Positions 23,354 to 31,529 of a stretch of 33,222 bases of DNA are shown here, piece by piece. A program made the translations under genes and the position numbers. Where the stretch lies: assembly GCA_937136025.1 (NCBI GenBank), contig CAKZOC010000022.1, positions 1-33,222 of the forward strand. The letters run 5' to 3'. Each line of letters begins with the position of its first letter. Position 1 is the stretch's first letter. This DNA is from an uncultured Bacteroidota bacterium (GTDB lineage Bacteria > Bacteroidota > Bacteroidia > Flavobacteriales > Flavobacteriaceae). The notes under the pieces are model-generated. The model was not told the DNA's origin. It worked only from the letters and a program-made list of their open reading frames with translations, and ran no database searches.

Positions 23354-24522
23354 CTGAAGTTGCCCTGCGCCCCGAGCTGAAGGAGCGGTATAAAACGATT
23401 TTCGAGATTGACGCCCATCTCGACCGTTTAGTTCAGCGGATTGAACTGCTCAGTTATATCAATCCCCTGAATGCCGAAAAGGAAAAGCATCGGTTTTTCG
23501 CCTCTAAATACAGCGAGGAACCCCAGTTCAAATACCCGAAACTGAAGTTTGACCCTTATAAACTGCATCAGTTATTCTTTTCGCATCGCCTCGATCAAAT
23601 AGAAGATGAGCGGATAAGAAATCTCTACAAGGAGGTGATCTATTTCTATTCCAATATGGTTCAGTGTATAGAGACCATTGGGGACGGAAAAGATTTTTAC
23701 TACAATTCCCTGCGCGTCTATGGGACTCCAACAGACCGGGATGTTCAAAATGCCAGGTTCATATTGCATTTCGATGAAGATCCGCCTACAGAGGCCATGG
23801 AAAGGAAATTCACCCCAGAACAGGCGCACGCTTATTTTACCGAATTCGCAGAGGCCTATTCCTTTCCGCTCAATATCCGACTGACCCCGCATATCGCTGC
23901 GGATGCCATGGTCAGCAACAGCACACGAAGCATGCTTTTAAAGCGCAACACACGGTTTAGTGATAATCAATTGCTCACACTGGCCCATCACGAAATCGGC
24001 GTACATATGGTGACCACCTATAACGGTCTGCAGCAACCCCTGCACATTTTTTCTAACGGTTTCCCTAATAATGTCGAGACTCAGGAAGGCCTGGCTGTTT
24101 TTAGCGAATACATGGGTGGTGCGTTAACCGTAAAAAGGCTTAAAGAATTGTCTTATAGGGTTTTAGCTACGCATACATTAAGTAAGGGTTTTGCCTTTTC
24201 CGACACCTTTGATTTGATTCATAATCAGTATAAACTCAATCGGGAAGCTGCTTTTAATATCACCTTGAGAGCGCATCGGGGGGGTGGTTTTACCAAAGAC
24301 CGATTATACCTGAGTGGCTTGCGAAAGATTTATAAGCGCTATCAAAAAGGGAAGTCTTTGGAGCCGCTTTTATCCGGAAAGGTCTCCATGGAATACGAGA
24401 AAGACATCCTGCATTTGCAAAATCTGGGGTTAAGCCAAAATGGGCCTCACGAATCCCTGAGTTTTCGCGAGAAGAACACCGATAACCCCACTCTGGATTT
24501 TATTCTCAATAACCTGAAGTAA
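23350..24522 (+). CDS. DUF1704 (QEGLA motif, MATCAP-like) zinc metallopeptidase
   Basis: This 390-residue protein has the HExxxH motif HHEIGVH (213-219, ligands His214 and His219, base Glu215) and QEGLA (245-249), whose Glu246 should be the third ligand. This is the TIGR02421/DUF1704 family. Human relatives (MATCAP, KIAA0895L) are carboxypeptidases that remove the C-terminal tyrosine from tubulin, so a carboxypeptidase role is a fair inference. The C-terminal half has LRAHRGGGFTKDRLYLSG (307-324), also typical. The protein has no signal peptide, so it acts in the cytoplasm. It is the last gene of the operon; its stop abuts the convergent DCC gene with no gap. Confidence 0.9.
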   Translation: MTEVALRPELKERYKTIFEIDAHLDRLVQRIELLSYINPLNAEKEKHRFFASKYSEEPQFKYPKLKFDPYKLHQLFFSHRLDQIEDERIRNLYKEVIYFYSNMVQCIETIGDGKDFYYNSLRVYGTPTDRDVQNARFILHFDEDPPTEAMERKFTPEQAHAYFTEFAEAYSFPLNIRLTPHIAADAMVSNSTRSMLLKRNTRFSDNQLLTLAHHEIGVHMVTTYNGLQQPLHIFSNGFPNNVETQEGLAVFSEYMGGALTVKRLKELSYRVLATHTLSKGFAFSDTFDLIHNQYKLNREAAFNITLRAHRGGGFTKDRLYLSGLRKIYKRYQKGKSLEPLLSGKVSMEYEKDILHLQNLGLSQNGPHESLSFREKNTDNPTLDFILNNLK

Positions 24523-24942
24523 TCAGGAGGTTTGCAGGAATTTAGCATTCAGTTCCGCACTGGGAATCATGCACTGCTCTTTCTTGCCAAAAAGCCTGTA
24601 GCGATTTTTTGCGATCAGATCGTAAATGCCATCGCGAACTGAGCGCGGAATCCAACCGAATACTGCAGGTGCCCACCCATATCCCTTTATATTTCGGGCA
24701 ATTTCCAGTGCGGCGTCGGACTTTATAAAATACGCCATTCCCGGGTCTATAAAAACAATGGAATCCATTTGGGAAGCGTCAATCCTGCGTGCTTTGAGCA
24801 AGTCTTCAGCTATAGCACTTTGCAGGGGGGCGAATCGAAAAACATCTGTCTGGTCCCGCTTGATTACCCATTGTACGGCACCATTACAGAGGTTGCAAAC
24901 CCCATCGAACAAAATTATTTTTTTTCCCGATTCTACTTGCAT
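24523..24942 (-). CDS. DCC family thiol-disulfide oxidoreductase (DUF393)
   Basis: This 139-residue cytosolic protein has the family signature FDGVCNLCNGAVQWVIKRD (12-30) with the Cys16-x-x-Cys19 pair that gives the DCC family its name, and the usual FRFAPLQS segment. It is thioredoxin-like and small; the exact redox partner is not known. ATG 24942 is only 4 bases after a TAnnTTTG box, so the mRNA may be leaderless or nearly so. The stop lies directly against the DUF1704 stop on the other strand. Confidence 0.9.
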   Translation of the reverse strand: MQVESGKKIILFDGVCNLCNGAVQWVIKRDQTDVFRFAPLQSAIAEDLLKARRIDASQMDSIVFIDPGMAYFIKSDAALEIARNIKGYGWAPAVFGWIPRSVRDGIYDLIAKNRYRLFGKKEQCMIPSAELNAKFLQTS

Positions 24943-24946
24943 GGTG

Positions 24947-24954
24947 CAAAGGTA
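24947..24954 (-). promoter_or_regulatory. -7 box of the DCC gene
   Basis: The reverse strand reads TACCTTTG, a full match to TAnnTTTG, ending 4 bases before ATG 24942. The 181-base stretch 24943-25123 otherwise holds only a 6-base-pair hairpin (25076-25096) without a U tract. Confidence 0.5.
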
Positions 24955-25123
24955 GGGGATAAGAGGGAAATCCTCACGTGGGATTTTTTCGGAACGCTTA
25001 CGGATGATTTGTATCTGGAATGCTTACAGATTCAGAGGGTTCTTCCGGTTCTGGGTGCGATTGCCGAATGCAGGGCTGAGTCATATCTTAACTCAGGGTG
25101 GGGGAGGGTGGCCCTTTACAGGC

Positions 25124-27298
25124 CTATGATTTTCCGGAAGCCACAAGTTCCAGTTGATCTATAGAGACCTCGGTGGTAAACATGCCGTAATTGACCAAAG
25201 CCTTTTGTTTTTCAATCCGGTCGATGCTTCCCACGGATTTGCTGTCCGAAAGGCGTACCTGATCTCCGATTTTAAAAACGGGCCGGGGCTTTTTCGCTTC
25301 AGACTTCTCAGCGCTCCTCTTTTCGGCCTTTTTCTTTTTACGGATGGTTTGAACCTCCCGCTGCAATTCCTTTTTAACCGACTCGGCAGCCTCGGTTTTT
25401 TTCTTCTCCGGTTTTGAAGCCTTCGGTTTCCGTTTGCTGTTCTCAGTTTCTACAATTCGCAAAAGATCGGAGATCAGGGGGCGCTTCTTTTTAGTCTGAT
25501 AGTATTTTTCCGCTGCCTTATCCACGCGGGTGCCCAGGTGAATCATGCGCTGGTTGTAGTCGTAGAGCTCCTGATAACTGCTCAGCTTGGACTGAATTTT
25601 ATCATTCAGCACTTCCAGTTTCTGTGCTTCTTTTCGCGCCCTGGACTCTTCTTCCTGCAGCCTGTCTTCGGTTTGCGCCATTTTATTGCGCTCTTTTTGA
25701 AGCTTGGCGATCGTCTGGTCAAACCGGAGTTTTCCGCGGGCCACTTTTTTACGGGCTTTATTGATCAGGCTATAAGGGATTCCATTTTTTTGAGCCACTT
25801 CAAAAGTGAATGAGCTTCCCGGCTGTCCCATTTCCAATTGAAAAGTAGGCTCGAGGGTTTTGCTGTTAAAAAGCATATTTGCATTTGAGGCATATGGAAG
25901 CTCATCTGCGAGGGCTTTTAAATTCGCATAATGCGTGGTGATCACTCCAAAGGCGCCGCAATCGTAGAAAGTCTCCAGGAAAGTTTCCGCAAGCGCCCCT
26001 CCGAGTTCCGGATCGCTCCCTGTTCCAAATTCATCGATTAAAAAGAGCGTATGCTGATCGCATTTTCGCAAGAAGCGATTCATATTCTTGAGGCGATAGG
26101 AATAGGTGCTCAAATGGTTTTCGATGGACTGATGATCTCCTATATCGGTTAAGATCTGATTAAAAAAACACGAAGTGCTGCCTTCTTTTACCGGGATAAG
26201 CATACCGCTCTGAAGCATGAGCTGTAGCAGGCCAATTGTTTTAAGGGTAATGCTCTTCCCTCCGGCATTGGGCCCCGAAATGACAATGATCCGGTTTTCC
26301 GGGTTTAGTTCGAGGGTTTGAGGCCATGTTTTCTCACCTCTTGCTGTATTGTTCAGCAGCAACAGTGGATGATAGGCCTGCAGGAGCAACAACTCATTGT
26401 CCTTGTTTATTTCCGGGAGGATGCCGCCTATTTCAGAGGCCAAAAGGGCCTTGCCAGCGCACAGGTCGATTTCTGCAAGTATGTTTTGATAGTATTTGAG
26501 ATCTGGAATAAAAGGGCGGAGTTCCCTTCCCAGTGTTCGAAGGATTCGCTGGATTTCCTCTTTTTCTTCCAGATGGCAGAGTTGCAATTCCCTGGAATGC
26601 ACTAAAGCGGCTTCTGGGGAGATAAATACAATACTACCAGTTTTTGAGGTGCCCAGGGCACTCCCTTTGATTTTCCTTCGATACATCGCTTTAACCGCGA
26701 GAACTCTTTGGTTTTCGAGCGTGGATTCCCGGATTTCATCCAGATATTCGAGTTTTGAATACCGGGAAAGGGCTGCGTTAAAGCTTTGATTGACTTTCCC
26801 CTGAAGTCCTCGTATTTGCCGGCGGAGGATTGTGAGCTGAGGAGAAGCGGAGTCTTTAATCTCTCCATGCCGATCAATGACAGCATCGATACACTCCGGG
26901 ATTTCGCTTTTGAAGGGTGCCTGGCCTACCCATTGCTCCAACAGTGGAAAGTATTCGGTGAATTTTTTCAGGAACCGTTGGTGTTGCTCCATCAAACGGG
27001 CGATAAAGGCAAATTTCCGAAAGGCTTCCACCGGCAGAAGGCTATTCTCGATACGGAGGGCTTCCAGTTCCGCGTCAATGGATTCAAACCCATGATTGGG
27101 CAACCTGTTTTCGCTCTCGAGGGAAGTGAGGTATTCCCTTGTGCGACCCAAAGACTCCCGGAGCAGAACTTCATCCTGAAAAGGAATGAGCCCTTCTGCC
27201 AGTGACCTGCCCGGACCCGTAGCACAACGTGATTTCAAAAGGGCGCAGACTTCCGGGAATTCGAGGTCTTCGAGGGTTTTTTTAGAGACTTTGTTCAT
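25124..27298 (-). CDS. mutS2: Endonuclease MutS2-like DNA-binding ATPase without Smr domain
   Basis: This 724-residue protein has the MutS2 layout: a helical core (1-330), Walker A GPNAGGKS (342-349), Walker B LFLIDEFGTGSDPE (with LIDE at 420-423), and a long charged coiled coil (about 500-650). The end is a KOW/SH3-like piece (FKIGDQVRLSDSKSVGSID). There is no C-terminal Smr nuclease domain, which many MutS2 proteins carry, so any nuclease activity must lie elsewhere; MutS2 may suppress recombination or act in ribosome rescue. ATG 27298 (MNKVSKKTLEDL) is preferred; an in-frame TTG at 27319 lies inside the -7 box. Confidence 0.93.
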   Translation of the reverse strand: MNKVSKKTLEDLEFPEVCALLKSRCATGPGRSLAEGLIPFQDEVLLRESLGRTREYLTSLESENRLPNHGFESIDAELEALRIENSLLPVEAFRKFAFIARLMEQHQRFLKKFTEYFPLLEQWVGQAPFKSEIPECIDAVIDRHGEIKDSASPQLTILRRQIRGLQGKVNQSFNAALSRYSKLEYLDEIRESTLENQRVLAVKAMYRRKIKGSALGTSKTGSIVFISPEAALVHSRELQLCHLEEKEEIQRILRTLGRELRPFIPDLKYYQNILAEIDLCAGKALLASEIGGILPEINKDNELLLLQAYHPLLLLNNTARGEKTWPQTLELNPENRIIVISGPNAGGKSITLKTIGLLQLMLQSGMLIPVKEGSTSCFFNQILTDIGDHQSIENHLSTYSYRLKNMNRFLRKCDQHTLFLIDEFGTGSDPELGGALAETFLETFYDCGAFGVITTHYANLKALADELPYASNANMLFNSKTLEPTFQLEMGQPGSSFTFEVAQKNGIPYSLINKARKKVARGKLRFDQTIAKLQKERNKMAQTEDRLQEEESRARKEAQKLEVLNDKIQSKLSSYQELYDYNQRMIHLGTRVDKAAEKYYQTKKKRPLISDLLRIVETENSKRKPKASKPEKKKTEAAESVKKELQREVQTIRKKKKAEKRSAEKSEAKKPRPVFKIGDQVRLSDSKSVGSIDRIEKQKALVNYGMFTTEVSIDQLELVASGKS

Positions 27299-27316
27299 AG
27301 GACTTTGAAAACAGCC

Positions 27317-27324
27317 CAAAGTTA
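27317..27324 (-). promoter_or_regulatory. mutS2 -7 box
   Basis: The reverse strand reads TAACTTTG, a full TAnnTTTG match, ending 18 bases before ATG 27298. It supports the shorter start. Confidence 0.55.
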
Positions 27325-27433
27325 CGCAATGCGATTAATTCTAACCCGAGTAGGCCTCAGAACCTTTCTGCCTGTATTCTGTGGCTTTTAGCGCTGCTTT
27401 TTGTATCTTTAAGAGACTGTAAGAAATCTACAA

Positions 27434-27952
27434 ATGTGCCCGGAGGAGAAGTATAACTCAGACGCCTGGATACGCATCAGAAGACTACCCTATCTGGTTG
27501 CCATGGCCATGGAAGGAGCCGGCAGAAGTGGTATTGCCGGATCGGCTAGTGAGCGACTGGCCATGGCCCGGGGATTGGCCGATGGACTCAACACATTTCC
27601 GGATAATCCATTGATCCAGGCCATTGTCCCTGAAGCAGCAAACGAAAATCAGCAGCTTGCCGATACTACGGCCCAACACGATGAAATTATGGATTGCCTG
27701 ACGGATTTGGGAATCCGTGATCATTCCGGGTTATTAAGTCATATTTTTAAACTGATTCCCATTGTTCTTTTGGACCTTAAAGCGCATGAAACCCCAGAAA
27801 CTATTAAAGAGTACAGAACCTGGATTCTCAGTCTTGCCGAGCAGATCGCAAACGCGGGTAAAGAAGGCAGTGTTTGGGGATTTGGGGGAGAGTGGTTTAG
27901 TGAGAAGGAACGGGATTTTTTTAGGATGCTATTTAAGGCTCTGATGGACTGA
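27434..27952 (+). CDS. Conserved hypothetical protein
   Basis: This 172-residue soluble protein has no signal peptide. It begins with a WIRIRRLPYLVAMAMEGAGRSGIAGSA-like segment (Gly/Ala rich, about 12-38), followed by mostly helical, acidic sequence. I recall similar short proteins in Flavobacteria but know of no function, and no catalytic motif is visible. A weak -7-like TATCTTTA lies at 27404-27411, 22 bases before the ATG. Ung starts 31 bases after the stop, so the two may be co-transcribed, which links it loosely to DNA repair by position only. Confidence 0.75.
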   Translation: MCPEEKYNSDAWIRIRRLPYLVAMAMEGAGRSGIAGSASERLAMARGLADGLNTFPDNPLIQAIVPEAANENQQLADTTAQHDEIMDCLTDLGIRDHSGLLSHIFKLIPIVLLDLKAHETPETIKEYRTWILSLAEQIANAGKEGSVWGFGGEWFSEKERDFFRMLFKALMD

Positions 27953-27983
27953 TTTAGTTTCAAAAGATGTGAACCTCACCACT

Positions 27984-28649
27984 ATGAAGGTGTCAATAGA
28001 GAGCGGCTGGAAATCGCTTTTAGAACCCGAATTCGATACACCGTATTTCAATAATCTGATTTCCTTCGTGCAAAAGGAATATCAGGAACATCAGTGCTAC
28101 CCCAAGGGGAGTGATATATTTGCGGCCTTTGCGCATTGCCCCCTGCATAAAGTCAGAGTTGTGATTTTAGGGCAAGACCCTTACCACGGGCCCGGTCAGG
28201 CCAATGGGTTGTCGTTCTCCGTGCACCATGGGGTACGGCATCCTCCCTCCCTGGTAAATATTTTTCGGGAAATTCATACAGATACAGGGGCTGCCTATCC
28301 TGAAAATGGGGATCTGACCCGCTGGGCACAACAAGGAGTCCTGCTGCTCAATGCTGTCCTGACTGTACGCGCTGCAATGGCCGGAAGTCATCGTAACAAG
28401 GGGTGGGAAACGTTTACGGATGCGGTGATTCGGGGACTTTCCGATACCCGGGAAGGTCTGATTTTTCTACTCTGGGGCGGTTATGCTAAAAAGAAAATTC
28501 CGCTGATCGATCTCAAAAGACACCACGTTCTGACCTCGGGGCATCCTTCCCCTTTAAGTGCCAACAGGGGACATTGGTTTGGCAACAGGCATTTCAGTAA
28601 GGTGAATGACTTATTACAGTTGCAAAACAGTCCACCCATTATCTGGTGA
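27984..28649 (+). CDS. ung: Uracil-DNA glycosylase
   Basis: Ung removes uracil from DNA as the first base-excision repair step. The 221-residue family 1 enzyme has the water-activating GQDPYHGPGQA (63-73, Asp65), FSVHHGVRHPPSLVNIF (DNA-backbone contacts) and the minor-groove intercalation loop HPSPLS with His187. These positions agree with E. coli Ung numbering for His187. The start is ATG 27984 (MKVSIESGWKSLL); an in-frame GTG at 27969 would add five residues with no family support. It follows the hypothetical gene by 31 bases, and converges with the solute-binding-fold gene across a short intergenic hairpin. Confidence 0.97.
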   Translation: MKVSIESGWKSLLEPEFDTPYFNNLISFVQKEYQEHQCYPKGSDIFAAFAHCPLHKVRVVILGQDPYHGPGQANGLSFSVHHGVRHPPSLVNIFREIHTDTGAAYPENGDLTRWAQQGVLLLNAVLTVRAAMAGSHRNKGWETFTDAVIRGLSDTREGLIFLLWGGYAKKKIPLIDLKRHHVLTSGHPSPLSANRGHWFGNRHFSKVNDLLQLQNSPPIIW

Positions 28650-28693
28650 GACTTCCTGAGACTTGTCTGAAAAATGACCTATAACCGGGGTTG

Positions 28694-28718
28694 CCCCTTT
28701 CGGGGAATTTTAAAGGGG
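28694..28718. terminator. Possible bidirectional terminator hairpin
   Basis: CCCCTTT (28694-28700) and AAAGGGG (28712-28718) are perfect inverted arms around an 11-base loop; a smaller CCCC-TTTC-GGGG stem competes. It lies in the convergent gap between ung and the solute-binding-fold gene. No long U tract is present. Confidence 0.45.
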
Positions 28719-28746
28719 AGACAAGGGGGTTATTATATGATGATCT

Positions 28747-29610
28747 TTATAGAACTTTCGGATTCCATAGCATGTGTTCTGCCCGAACCTTATTCTTTAA
28801 AAGGTTTAATTCATTTAGTGTATCTATCACTGAAACAAGTGTTTCTGTCTTTAATTGACTCTGGCTCCAACGCGTCAGCGATATCCACTCCCGGATATCG
28901 GAAAGGGTTTGTTTGTAATGATTTGCAAGGGTTCTGTCGATACTGGGAATTTGTTTGAATTCTGCAGTATATCCGTTGATGGTTTCGAGCAGGTCGGAAA
29001 GGAGACCCGGTTCATCCCGGGCAAAATCCGCTCGGACAACAATTACAAAACAGGGCCAGGGGGTAGGGCAGACCCCAACCCTTCGGAATACTCCCTGATC
29101 CACAAGAGGCTGGGTCGTGAATTTTTCCCACATAAAATAATCCGCCCGCTGATCGGTCAATGCCTCAACCGCACCTTCGAGCGTGTTGATTACTTCAAAT
29201 TGCAGCGCATCTTCAGGCCAGGCCATATTTTTTCCATGAACAAAAGCCATGAGATGACTGCCGCTCCCATACCTGCTGATCGCTGCCTTTTTATACGCCA
29301 GTTCGGCCTGAGTAGTATACGGACTTTGGGCATGTACGTGAACGCCCCAGAGCAGGGGGGAAGCGATGTACTCCTGTGCAATCACAGCCTGTAGCCCTTC
29401 TGAAACGGCCCTGACGAATCCTTCGGTCAGCAGTATGGCCAAATCCGCTTTCCCTGAATTCAATAATTCTACCATCTTCCCTGTACCTTCTGGAATATCG
29501 CTCCACTCCAGGTTTATTCCGCGCTCCTGAAAGGCGCCCTCATCCATAGCCAAATGCCAGGGGAGATTAAAGTGTTCAGGCACCCCTACAATTTGTATTT
29601 TTCGATTCAT
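28747..29610 (-). CDS. NMT1/SsuA-like solute-binding-fold protein without signal peptide
   Basis: This 287-residue protein has the periplasmic binding protein type 2 fold of the NMT1/THI5/SsuA group: VGVPEHFNLPWHLAMDEGAF at the start, FQERGINLEW, LLNSGKADLAI (about 50-60) and, later, RADYFMWEKF with the conserved domain-closure region. Unlike transporter subunits it has no signal peptide, and no ABC permease or ATPase is nearby. So it probably binds a small molecule in the cytoplasm or acts as an enzyme. It lies 16 bases after the nucleoside phosphorylase stop in a three-gene operon. ATG 29610 is preferred to the TTG at 29619. The ligand is unknown; a pyrimidine or nucleobase compound is a guess from context. 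Confidence 0.8.
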   Translation of the reverse strand: MNRKIQIVGVPEHFNLPWHLAMDEGAFQERGINLEWSDIPEGTGKMVELLNSGKADLAILLTEGFVRAVSEGLQAVIAQEYIASPLLWGVHVHAQSPYTTQAELAYKKAAISRYGSGSHLMAFVHGKNMAWPEDALQFEVINTLEGAVEALTDQRADYFMWEKFTTQPLVDQGVFRRVGVCPTPWPCFVIVVRADFARDEPGLLSDLLETINGYTAEFKQIPSIDRTLANHYKQTLSDIREWISLTRWSQSQLKTETLVSVIDTLNELNLLKNKVRAEHMLWNPKVL

Positions 29611-29626
29611 AGAACTCAAAGGGGAT

Positions 29627-30502
29627 TTACGCCTTTGTGGTGAGATTCCTAAGCGTTGTTTGTATCATATGATCCACGGCTGCCGCCGGGTCCGGACTAA
29701 ATGTTCCGGTTATTCGATTGGCCAGAATGCAATTTACCGAGGCGGCCTTGTGCCCCATAAGGCGAGCCAGACCAAATATCCCTGCCGTTTCCATTTCCAT
29801 ATTTGTGATTCTCAGATTCCGATGTCGAAAAGCGCTCAGGATTTGACTCAAATTCGGAGGCTCCGGTTTTAAGCGAAGAGATCGCCCCTGTGGGGCATAA
29901 AAACCAGGCTGGGTTGCCGTAAACCCCCGGATCATGTCCTCGGAGTGCAGGTGGTCGCAAAGCTCGGGATTTGCTTGCACCACATAAGGGATGGCCTTGA
30001 ACACCGACCAGTCACTATATTCCAGAAAGGCAAATTGCACATCGGCAACCTGTATCTTTTCGCTTTCATAAAAATGGAGTAATCCGTCAAAACCTATAGC
30101 CAGATCGCTTAAAACCAGGGCATCAGTGGGAATGTCTGCCTGAAGGGCGCCAGAGGTGCCCAGACGAATCAGGTTCAGCGCTTTCACAGTGCTGCGCACC
30201 TCCCGTTGTTGAAAATCAATATTGACCAGGGCATCGAGCTCATTGAGAACAATATCGATATTGTCCGTTCCGATACCGGTGGAGACTACGCTGATCCGTA
30301 AACCATTCAAGGTGCCCGTATGCGTGAAGAATTCTCTTTTGGATTTTTTGAGTTCTATATGATCGAAATACCGGGATACCCTGGGAACCCGGTCGGGGTC
30401 CCCCACCAGGATTACGGTAGGGGCGAGGTCTTCAGGATGTAAATTAAGGTGGTAAACGGACTGATCCGCATTCAGGATCAACTCAGAGGCCTTAAGGGAC
30501 AT
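29627..30502 (-). CDS. Nucleoside phosphorylase (uridine phosphorylase type)
   Basis: This 291-residue protein is of the PNP/UDP (NP-I) family that splits nucleosides with phosphate into base and ribose-1-phosphate. Phosphate-binding and core motifs are VGDPDRV (34-40), STGIGTDNIDIVLNEL (about 74-89), RLGTSGAL (about 112-119) and the substrate-binding NMEMETAGIFGLA (about 240-252). A uridine or purine preference cannot be told by eye, though the METAG region is compatible with uridine phosphorylases. ATG 30502 begins one base after the DUF1835 stop, and the next gene follows within 16 bases, so it is the middle gene of an operon read leftward. Confidence 0.92.
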   Translation of the reverse strand: MSLKASELILNADQSVYHLNLHPEDLAPTVILVGDPDRVPRVSRYFDHIELKKSKREFFTHTGTLNGLRISVVSTGIGTDNIDIVLNELDALVNIDFQQREVRSTVKALNLIRLGTSGALQADIPTDALVLSDLAIGFDGLLHFYESEKIQVADVQFAFLEYSDWSVFKAIPYVVQANPELCDHLHSEDMIRGFTATQPGFYAPQGRSLRLKPEPPNLSQILSAFRHRNLRITNMEMETAGIFGLARLMGHKAASVNCILANRITGTFSPDPAAAVDHMIQTTLRNLTTKA

Positions 30503-30503
30503 G

Positions 30504-31436
30504 TCAGAGCTTTAAGATCCTTCCCGCTTCGGAATTGTAGAGGTAGTTGTATTTCAATGCTCCGCCCAGATAGGCTTCTGTATCCCTCAGGGTTGCGTAG
30601 TAGTTGTCTTTATTCTCAAGAATTTCTTTGCCTTTTTTGGTCAGGCGCACCGGATTAAAGGAATGAAATAAAGGTCGGAGATTTTTGAGGATTCTCTGGT
30701 ATTGGGTGTCTCCAAAACCATACCAGCCCTGGTTTTGAAGTAAGGTGCCCATCAGCTCCTTTTTAGATGAAGACCCGCCTTCTGCAGCCACTTGCAAAAC
30801 TCTGTTTTCTATTTCATTAAGCCCATTTTTGATGGCCGGGAAACGACGCAGGTGCGCTTTGAGGGCCTCCTCGAGATAATCAAACTGATATAAATCGAAA
30901 TCGGACAGGTTCTCCAGGCGTATCGGATTATCGCTGCAATACAGTTGCCACACATAATCTGCGTATTCAATGTCGTTCTGACTTAAGGCTACGCGAGACT
31001 TGAAATGAGACTGTATTTGGTCGTCATTCAATTCGTTCAAACCATAGAGGCGATTCGAGTCGTCTTCGTATCCGGAACAAACCAGGGATATCTGAACGTG
31101 TCTGCGATGGGTTTTGAGCCAACTGATAACCGCAAGCATATTGATTTGGCAAAACAAATCGTATTCGAACCAGAGGATGATCTCATCCTGCTGTTTATGG
31201 TTGCACAGACTGCGGTATTCTTTGAGTGTTTTTTCGACAAACCAGGATTTGCTGATGTTGTAATTCTTGTGCAGAAACTCAAACCTCGTTTTCCAGAAGG
31301 CCTCACTTCCCACAGATGTTTCTGTTTTCCCTTCGCAGAGCATTTCCCTCCAGGTAATAATTTCACCCTTAAACTTCAGGTTTTTCAACCTTTGAGTGAA
31401 AATATCTCCGTTGGTAATATGCAGTTGAGAACTCAT
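30504..31436 (-). CDS. DUF1835 domain protein
   Basis: This 310-residue protein starts with LHITNGDIFTQRLKNLKFKGEIITWREMLCEGKTE (5-40), the DUF1835 signature. The middle carries LWFEYDLFCQINMLAVISWL, and residues 200-310 show a winged-helix-like region with KKELMGTLLQNQGWYGFGDTQYQRILKNL. DUF1835 function is unknown; the fold is thought to be related to small NTP- or SAM-binding alpha/beta domains, which I cannot verify. It is first in the operon with nucleoside phosphorylase (one-base gap). A TACATTTA near-box lies upstream of ATG 31436. Confidence 0.88.
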   Translation of the reverse strand: MSSQLHITNGDIFTQRLKNLKFKGEIITWREMLCEGKTETSVGSEAFWKTRFEFLHKNYNISKSWFVEKTLKEYRSLCNHKQQDEIILWFEYDLFCQINMLAVISWLKTHRRHVQISLVCSGYEDDSNRLYGLNELNDDQIQSHFKSRVALSQNDIEYADYVWQLYCSDNPIRLENLSDFDLYQFDYLEEALKAHLRRFPAIKNGLNEIENRVLQVAAEGGSSSKKELMGTLLQNQGWYGFGDTQYQRILKNLRPLFHSFNPVRLTKKGKEILENKDNYYATLRDTEAYLGGALKYNYLYNSEAGRILKL

Positions 31437-31529
31437 GTGGGCATAGTTGTTTGACTTCTAATCTTTAAATGTAGCATTTAATCGAAAAAAAAGAAAATAA
31501 TTAACAAATTGACGCAACCCTTTGAGGTC

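Noticed and set aside
25076..25096. Hairpin CTGAGT/ACTCAG as a mutS2 terminator
   Set aside because: The stem is only 6 pairs with a 9-base loop and there is no U tract on either strand.
28747..30502. Futalosine menaquinone pathway (MqnB with MqnA/MqnD)
   Set aside because: The phosphorylase resembles uridine phosphorylases and the binding-fold protein lacks features I know from MqnA/MqnD; no other pathway genes are visible.
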